A DNA stretch of 64,000 nt, taken from positions 246,711,818-246,775,817 of the forward strand of contig CM030364.1 of assembly GCA_017893485.1 (NCBI GenBank), given 5' to 3'. The notes below the pieces were generated by a model. It did no database searches. It saw only the letters and a program-made list of their open reading frames with translations, and was not told the DNA's origin. This document shows, in pieces, positions 57,973 to 64,000 of this stretch. The stretch's first letter is position 1, and every line of letters starts with the position of its first letter. Origin of the DNA: Hemerocallis citrina. Its lineage: Eukaryota; Streptophyta; Magnoliopsida; Asparagales; Asphodelaceae. Both the position numbers and the translations under genes were made by a program.

Positions 57973-60900
57973 TCAAACAAAGAGCTCGGGATGATCCCTC
58001 ATCATCCTATCCTCAGATTCCCAAGTAGCCTCTTCAACCAACTGGTTTCTCCAGACTACCTTGACCATCGGTATCGTCTTATTCCTCAAGACTTTCTCTC
58101 GACGATCAACAATCTCAACTGGGAGCTCAATGTAACTCAGATCCAACTGCAACCCCTCTGGCACTTCGGGCAAATGATGACTTGGATCTGGAATGTAACC
58201 TCTTAGCATAGACACATGAAAGACATTGTGCACCTGAGACAACTCTTCCGATAATTCAAGCTGGTAAGCAGTTTTTCCGATCCTTTTCAATATCTTATAT
58301 GGACCTATGAACCTCGGGGCTAACTTCCCACTCTTGCCGAATCGGATCACGCCTTTGCTGGGCGATATCTTCAGAAAGACAAAGTCACCAACCTCAAACT
58401 CAAGGTCCCTCCTCCGGTTGTCTGCATAGCTCTTCTACCTACTCTGTGCTTCCACCAACCTCTTCCTGATTAGATCAATCTTTTCAGAGGTCTGCTGCAC
58501 AATCTCAGGCCCAAACATCTGACGCTCCCCAACTTCGAACCAACAAACAGGCGTTCTACACTTCCTGCCATACAAAGCTTCGTACGGCGCCATCCCGATG
58601 CTAGTCTGAAAACTGTTGTTGTAGGAAAACTCTACCAAAGGTAAATGCCTTTCTCAACTGCCTCCAAAGTCTAGTACACAACACCAAAGCATATCCTCAA
58701 GAATACGGTTGACTCTCTCGGTCTGCCCATCGGTCTGGGGATGAAAAGCAGTGCTGAAATCCGTCTTGGTACCCAAAATTATCTAAAGACTCCTCCAGAA
58801 ATGCGAAGTAAACCGTGCATCTCAATCAGACACAATGGTCAATGGAACGCCATGAAGCCTGACGATCTCACTAACATACATCTTAGCTAACTTGTCCATC
58901 GAAGCAGTGAGTTTCATTGCCAAGAAGTGAGCGGACTTGGTTAGTCGATCGACTATGACCCAAATCGCATCATTGCCCTTAGGACTCTTAGGCAAACCCG
59001 TGATGAAATCCATACTGATGTTATCCCACTTCCATTCCGGAATAGGTAACGGTTGCAATAGACCTCCAGATTTCTGATTCTCGGCTTTGACTTGTTGACA
59101 AATCTCACACCTCGACACAAATTCAGCCACATCCCGTTTCAAACCTGACCACCAGAAATACTGCTTAATATCCTTATACATCTTGGTACTCCAAGGATGT
59201 ACAGACAAAAGAGTAGCATGTGCCTCCTGAAGAATACTTTCTTTTAAGTCCGACTGATCCGGAACACACAACCTCTCTCCAAACCACAGCACTTCATCCC
59301 TGATTTGAAATCCGGGCAATTTGCCAGCACCAACCTGCTCCTTCATCTTCTGAATCTCTGCATCTTCCTTCTGACTTGCAATAATCCTTTCGTTCAGTGT
59401 TGGTTGAAGCCTCAACTGAGCTAAATATGATCCCAAGCCTTGCAGAACAACTTCAATACCAGCCCGATCCAACTCCTCTGCCAATTGCCTCTGAGTTGTA
59501 ATCAAACTTGCCAAACTGCTCTTGCGGTTAAGTGCATCAATAACAACATTAGCCTTTCCAGGATGATACTTAATCTCCGGACGAACGTCCTCAAGTACCT
59601 CCAACCATCTCCTTTGCCTCAGGTTCAGATCCTTCTGCTGATAGATATACTTCAAGCTTTTATGGTATGTGTACATGTTCAGCTTTTCACCATACACATA
59701 ATGCCTCTATTGCTTCAAGACAAAGATAATCGCAGCCAACTCCAGATCATGAGTTAGATAATTCTTCTCATGCGGCCTTAGTTGCCTAGACCCATAAGCG
59801 ATTACTTTTCCTTCTTGCATTAAGACACAACCGAGCCCACGATGTGAAGCATCGCTGTAGACATCATATTCGACACCTGCTCTAGGCAAAGCCAAAATGG
59901 GCGCAGTAGTCAACCTATCTTTCAACTCCTGAAAGCTTGCTTCGCACTGCTCGGTCTACTTGAAGTTCACACTCTTCTTGGTCAAACCAGTGAGCGGCAC
60001 GGCTATCTGAGCGTAGCCCTGGATAAATCTCCTGTAATATCCGGTTAGCCCAAAAAAAACTCATGATTTCCTTCACTGTAGTAGGTCTTGCCCAATCTCT
60101 CACTGCCTCTATCTTCTGAGGATCAGTCCACTCCCTCCTTAGAAAGGATGTGACCTAGGAATGCCACTTCAGATTTCTAGAAATCACACTTGGACAACTT
60201 GGCATACAACTCCTGCTCCTGAAGCTTCCTCAAAACTGCTGCCAAATGCTCCGTGTGCTCCTCCTCCAACTTGGAGTACACGAGAATATCATCGATAAAC
60301 GCCACGACGAAAGCATCAATGAACGGCCTCAGAATTCTGTTCATCATGTCCATGAAGATTGCAGGCGCATTCGTCACTCCAAAATGGCATAACTAAGAAT
60401 TCGTAATGTCCGTGTCGAGTTCTGAACGCAGTCTTATGCACGTCTTCAGCTTTCACTCGAACTTGATGATATCCTGATCGAAGATCTATTTTGGAGAAAA
60501 CTGCAGCTCCTTGTAGACGATCGAACAAGTCATCAATTCTTGGAATCGGATATTTATTCTGAACAGTGACCTTATTCAGCTCTCGGTAATCGATGCACAT
60601 CCTCATCGAACCATCCTTCTTCTTTACCAAAAGCACTGGCGCTCCCCAAGGTGACGCACTCGGTTGAATAAAGCCTTTCTCCAACAGTTCCTCAATCTGC
60701 CGTTTGATCTCATCCTGCTCCACAGGTGCCATCCTATACGGTGCCTTGGAAATATGTGCACTCCCTGGCTGAATAGAGATGCTGAACTCCACATCACGAT
60801 GCGGGAGTAACCCAGGCAAATCTTCCAAGAACACAATCGGATAATCCCGAACCACAGGAATCTGCTGCACCTCTGCAGAAATCCCTCTCTTCTGGCTGAT

Positions 60901-61330
60901 AGCAGCAACCAAATCTGAACATCTTATCTTCCCTTGGAAAGTGACTTCAGGTCCTCCTGGAGCCTTCACTGTTACTGTCTTGTTCTTGCATTCGATATTC
61001 GCACTGTACACCAACACCCAATCAATGTCAATGATAACATCGACTCCCAAAACATTCAGCTCGATCAGATCGATCCCGAAAATTCGATCTCCAATCACGA
61101 TCTCGCAGTCAGCATAGTACCGATCAGTGGTTAGAGTTTCCACTGATGGAGTAGCTACTGCTAAAATCTTGCCTAGAAAGATTTTTGGTTCAACTCCCAG
61201 AACTTTAGCAAATTTAGGTGACACAAGTATGAGAGGATCCAGTATCGAACAAAACAACGGCTTTCATTCCATTCAAATAAAGTTCTCCTGTTACATAATA
61301 CATACTCATTACGTAACAGTTCACTAAATA
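57973..61330 (-). pseudogene. pol: pol: protease, RT, RNase H, integrase, chromodomain (frames broken)
   Basis: Reading down the minus strand: the protease active-site triad Asp-Thr-Gly lies at 61246-61238 in [10 protein letters not shown], after which the frame shifts. [19 protein letters not shown] continues the protease. RT includes [33 protein letters not shown] and the catalytic FIDDILVYS (~60285). A frameshift near 60375 and TAG at ~60179 interrupt it. RNase H has [15 protein letters not shown] and [10 protein letters not shown], but the later conserved Asp is Tyr (MYTYHKSLKYI). The integrase zinc motif spans HATLLSVHPWSTKMY to CEICQQ. The core Asp residues are in ISMDFITGLP and TIVSD, and the Glu in APYEALYGRKCRTP. 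The chromodomain-like end is IVDRREKVLRNKTIPMVKV then WRNQLVEEATWESE. Stops such as TGA after IVSD show decay. Confidence 0.93.
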
Positions 61331-61479
61331 AATGGGAAAAGAAAACAACATGAACTTCTAAACATCCGCCCTCGTACCAGTGATGACGTGATCTACCTCA
61401 TCGGCATCAGCTCCAGTCAAGGCAAATACTCGCCCTTGCTGGTACGGTCTCTTTCCGGCCTGCTGAGTTGGTCCCCTTT

Positions 61480-62357
61480 GGACGACATCCTACAACTTCG
61501 GGCACTGGGATCGGTAGTGATCTGTCTTCCCACAATTGTAACAAGTCACCACAGGAGGTCTCACCCATGCATTTCCAGGTCTTCCTGCCACTTGAACAGT
61601 ATTCGCACCTATAGGCTTGAATCTCTGGGCTGACGGCTGTCCCCTGGCACTCCCAGCAACTGCGGGCCTCTTCCCTATGTTTCAATTGTTCCTTCTATTC
61701 TGAACAGCGTGGAACTGCTCCATGTCTGCCGCTCATTTGACTAGCTTGTCAAACCTCCTGATACCGAGGGGTATCATCCTGGACCTCAAGCTCGGCCTCA
61801 ACCCATGCTCGAACTTACGAGCCTTCTTCGCCTCATCCATCACTAATTCGGGAGCATACCTTGAGAGCTGAGTGAATCTCGTCTCATACTCCCTAACTGA
61901 CATGCTGCCCTGCTGTAGCGATAAAAACTCCATGGCCTTCTTCTCCTGGACATCTGAGGGAAAAATAATGACTGCGGAATTCTTCCAAGAATTCCTCCCA
62001 GCCAATAATAATACCTCCCATTGTCCGCTTCATCGACTGCCACCATACAGCTGCATCATTCTCGAACTGCAGTGTCGCCAACTTCACCTTGCTGCCTTCA
62101 GGGGTCTCCAAGACTTCGAAGATAGTCTCTACCTGCCGGATCCAGTTGTCAGCCGCGTCAGGGTCTGACTTCCCTTCAAACACCGGTGGTTTCATCCGTT
62201 TAAATAATTCCTCGAGTTTGATTGCTTCGGGTACCGGATTCGCAGGCACCCTTCCTTGGTTCTGATTCATGGCCACGGCATTGAGTGTCTGATAGACCCT
62301 CGTGAGTTCCGTTTCCAAGTCCAGACCTTCACCGTTTCTTGCTCTTCGTCCAGCCAT
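61480..62357 (-). pseudogene. gag: gag with CCHC zinc knuckle (frameshifted)
   Basis: The likely start is ATG 62357 (MAGRRARNGEGLDLETELTR). The capsid-type retrotransposon gag domain follows: FKRMKPPVFEGKSDPDAADN, WIRQVETIFEVLETP, AVWWQSMKR and, after a frameshift near 61990, QEKKAMEFLSLQQGSMSVRE and YETRFTQLSRYAPELV. Beyond another break (~61730) a zinc knuckle CYNCGKTDHYRSQC is encoded near 61506-61547. Gag packages the element RNA into virus-like particles. At least two frameshifts make this copy inactive. Confidence 0.9.
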
Positions 62358-62487
62358 ATTCTGATGTAAAAGATCCATTAAATTCGAAGTATGAAACATG
62401 AACTTTAAATCAACTTTTCATTTCATATACATTCGAATTGAAAACATTTCTTGACATCAGAATGAAAGCAGTAGAAGCTACAACAGT

Positions 62488-62905
62488 CTAACTCCTACGG
62501 TTCCTCTTCGCTTCACGAAGCTCTCCCCGTAGTTCCTCCACTTCCTCCTTCAGTACATCGGTCATGTTTTTCCTCTTCTCGAGTTCCCATACACGATGAC
62601 TGAGAACTGCAAAATCATCCTTGCGCTTCGCCAACTGAGCCTCTAATAGTCCAACTCTCTCTCGCAGTGTTTCAACCTGCCTCTGGAGAGACAACAAGAC
62701 TATTCAGAACTGGGTCTTCCTCATCAGAAGAATCATCAGATGAGTCCGGAGGTGGAGTGATCTCTCGGGACTCAGGCCGTTCCTCTCCGTCAGAATCTGC
62801 TTGCCCTGGGTAGTGCTCTTCCTCGGAATCTGCTTGTCCAGGATAATAATCTTCCTCTATGATATGCCAATTATCGTCTCCAGCAGGGTCGAAGTGATCA
62901 GCCAT
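62488..62905 (-). pseudogene. Small ORF upstream of gag with acidic N-terminus and coiled coil
   Basis: From ATG 62905 the frame reads MADHFDPAGDDNWHIIEEDY with a duplicated YPGQADS motif (about 62800-62840) and a Ser/Asp/Glu-rich linker. One frameshift near 62690 leads to LSLQRQVETLRERVGLLEAQ, then VLSHRVWELEKRKN and LKEEVEELRGELREAKRNRR before a stop at 62488. The second half has clear heptad spacing of Leu/Val, predicting a coiled coil. It sits between the primer site and gag. I do not recognise a named domain. It may be an accessory ORF or a former N-terminal extension of gag. Confidence 0.6.
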
Positions 62906-63045
62906 CTTAGAAATAGAGAGGAAGAAGCATAAATCATAGAGCAACACAAATGTAAGTGACTTACATTTAAATCTCTAGACTTAACACACTCTAACGTCCA
63001 CTTCTAGGGTGTCGTTCCTTATAAATTTGTACTAGTGTGAAGCGT

Positions 63046-63058
63046 GGCTCTGATACCA
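63046..63058 (-). other. Primer binding site, initiator tRNA-Met type
   Basis: The minus strand reads TGGTATCAGAGCC, three bases inside the 5' LTR boundary (63061/63062). It is the classic plant LTR-retrotransposon primer site complementary to the 3' end of initiator tRNA-Met. Confidence 0.92.
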
Positions 63059-63061
63059 CTC

Positions 63062-64000
63062 TGTAACACCCCGAATTTCAAAATACAACTGAATTCGAGA
63101 TTCCACAGGATCTTTACACTTCTTTCATACAATTTTACAAGGAAATTAAAAACTTTTCACTTTACATCAGAGTTACATGAAATCTTTACACTTTACATTT
63201 TACAGCGGAAGCAATTTACGACATTTATATAAAAGTACAATAATATTTGAATAATCTCTAAGCATTAGTTCTCCTTTAATCTTTATCAGGCCATTTACCC
63301 TGCATACAAAACTGTGGGTACGTTAGTTTATTCAACCTACGAAAATTATACACGGCCATCCTCTCTATGCCTGAAACAGTATAACGATTCTCATTTCTGA
63401 ACAAAATCACAAACTTGTTCATAAAACAAAGCTAAAGGGACTATCATATTGATGTCGTGTCGTGCTGTGCACTTAGTCCTTAATGCAGTTGTTATGTTAT
63501 ATGACACTAATGCGCACTTGTTTGGATTCTATGCATCCCATACTACATAGGTCCAAGGGCAAGCCCTTAATCGTACTTCATCTTATAGGGTTCAATCCCT
63601 CGCCATGACTTAAACTACTACGGTAACTACGGTAAGTATCCTAGATGTTCTATGATCTACGAGCCCATGTCCAGGCAGTTTGGAGGGAAATCCAACGGAC
63701 TGACATGACGCATCAAGCAGGCAGGCTATGGACAATTCAGCCTCCGCCATGGAACAATGGCACCACCCGTAGCCACCAAAACACCCCACAAGCATCGCCA
63801 CCGGGACGATAGTTCTGGAGTAGTGCTCACGCCATGTCATGACGCATCAAACAGGCAGTCTGTGAATCACTCTCACACCGCCAATCCGATGGCCCTCATA
63901 CTCGTGTTTTTCTCTTACTTTCATTACATCTTCACTATGTATCTAGTCCTTAGTTTATTAGAATCATGAACAAAAATCAATTCTCTAGAGTTAGCCTTTC
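63062..64000 (-). repeat. 5' LTR (right), first 939 bp in window
   Basis: Begins TGTAACACCCCG and is collinear with 54984-55922 without net gain or loss. The remaining ~1.96 kb of the LTR and the second target-site copy lie outside the window. Confidence 0.93.

Larger units (their letters stand above)
54984..64000 (-). mobile_element. Nearly complete Tekay/Del-like Ty3 (chromovirus) LTR retrotransposon, cut by right window edge
   Basis: Left (3') LTR 54984-57882, internal region 57883-63061 and right (5') LTR from 63062 on. The two LTRs align without net indel over the 939 bp available (offset 8078). I count about 40 mismatches by eye (~4%), mostly transitions. The primer site complements initiator tRNA-Met, a polypurine tract abuts the 3' LTR, and the domain order is gag, protease, RT, RNase H, integrase, chromodomain. 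The element is inserted in the transposase of MULE copy B. Numerous stops and shifts make it non-autonomous now. Confidence 0.93.

Overview
The window looks like repeat-rich intergenic DNA from a flowering plant, probably a eudicot. The signs are plant-type LTR retrotransposons primed by initiator tRNA-Met, Helitrons, Mutator-like elements (MULEs) with FAR1-type and MuDR-type transposases, plant mobile domain (PMD) genes and fragments of plant genes (Cactin, copper amine oxidase, extra-large G protein). Translation by eye shows no intact cellular gene. Nearly everything is transposable elements inserted into one another, most of them broken by stops and frameshifts.

Region 1 (1 to ~14.4 kb) is one large MULE. 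Its inverted termini are built from about six ~341-bp tandem units on each side (138-2100 and, inverted, 11640-13650), and each unit is itself a foldback. Inside are a PMD gene (+, 2231-4484) and a FAR1-type transposase (-, 9371-11524), convergent and both decayed. Between them lies a 3.8-kb set of concentric inverted repeats (4988-8745) that includes telomere-like arrays in opposite orientation.

Region 2 (14.4-24.2 kb) is an unrecognised gene-like remnant, partly tandemly duplicated, hit by two solo LTRs: 14944-18356 (target site duplication GAAAC) and 18997-22968 (CATAT). The second contains a nested 516-bp solo LTR (21566-22081, CCGTT).

Region 3 (24.2-31.2 kb) has a 574-bp Helitron (24172-24745), a MULE terminal fragment and an internally deleted MULE (about 26.58-31.19 kb) split by a 3.4-kb solo LTR (27382-30826, TGCTA).

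Region 4 (31.4-42.6 kb) is a ~10.5-kb non-autonomous Helitron (31397-41949) carrying same-strand fragments of Cactin, copper amine oxidase and XLG, followed by two tiny head-to-tail Helitron-like units.

Region 5 (43-55 kb) holds two copies of one MuDR-type MULE segment (A: ~43070-48383; B: 52146-54983). They share flanking DNA and a frameshift, so B arose by segmental duplication. Copy A has a MuDR-type transposase (+) facing a PMD gene (-), the same convergent pairing as in region 1 but with a different transposase lineage. A truncated LTR element (48384-~52040) lies between the copies, with filler-like DNA at the junction.

Region 6 (54984-64000) is an almost full-length Tekay/Del-like Ty3 chromovirus on the minus strand, inserted in the transposase of copy B and running off the right edge. 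LTRs, primer site, polypurine tract, gag, protease, RT, RNase H, integrase and chromodomain can all be read, but the frames are broken.
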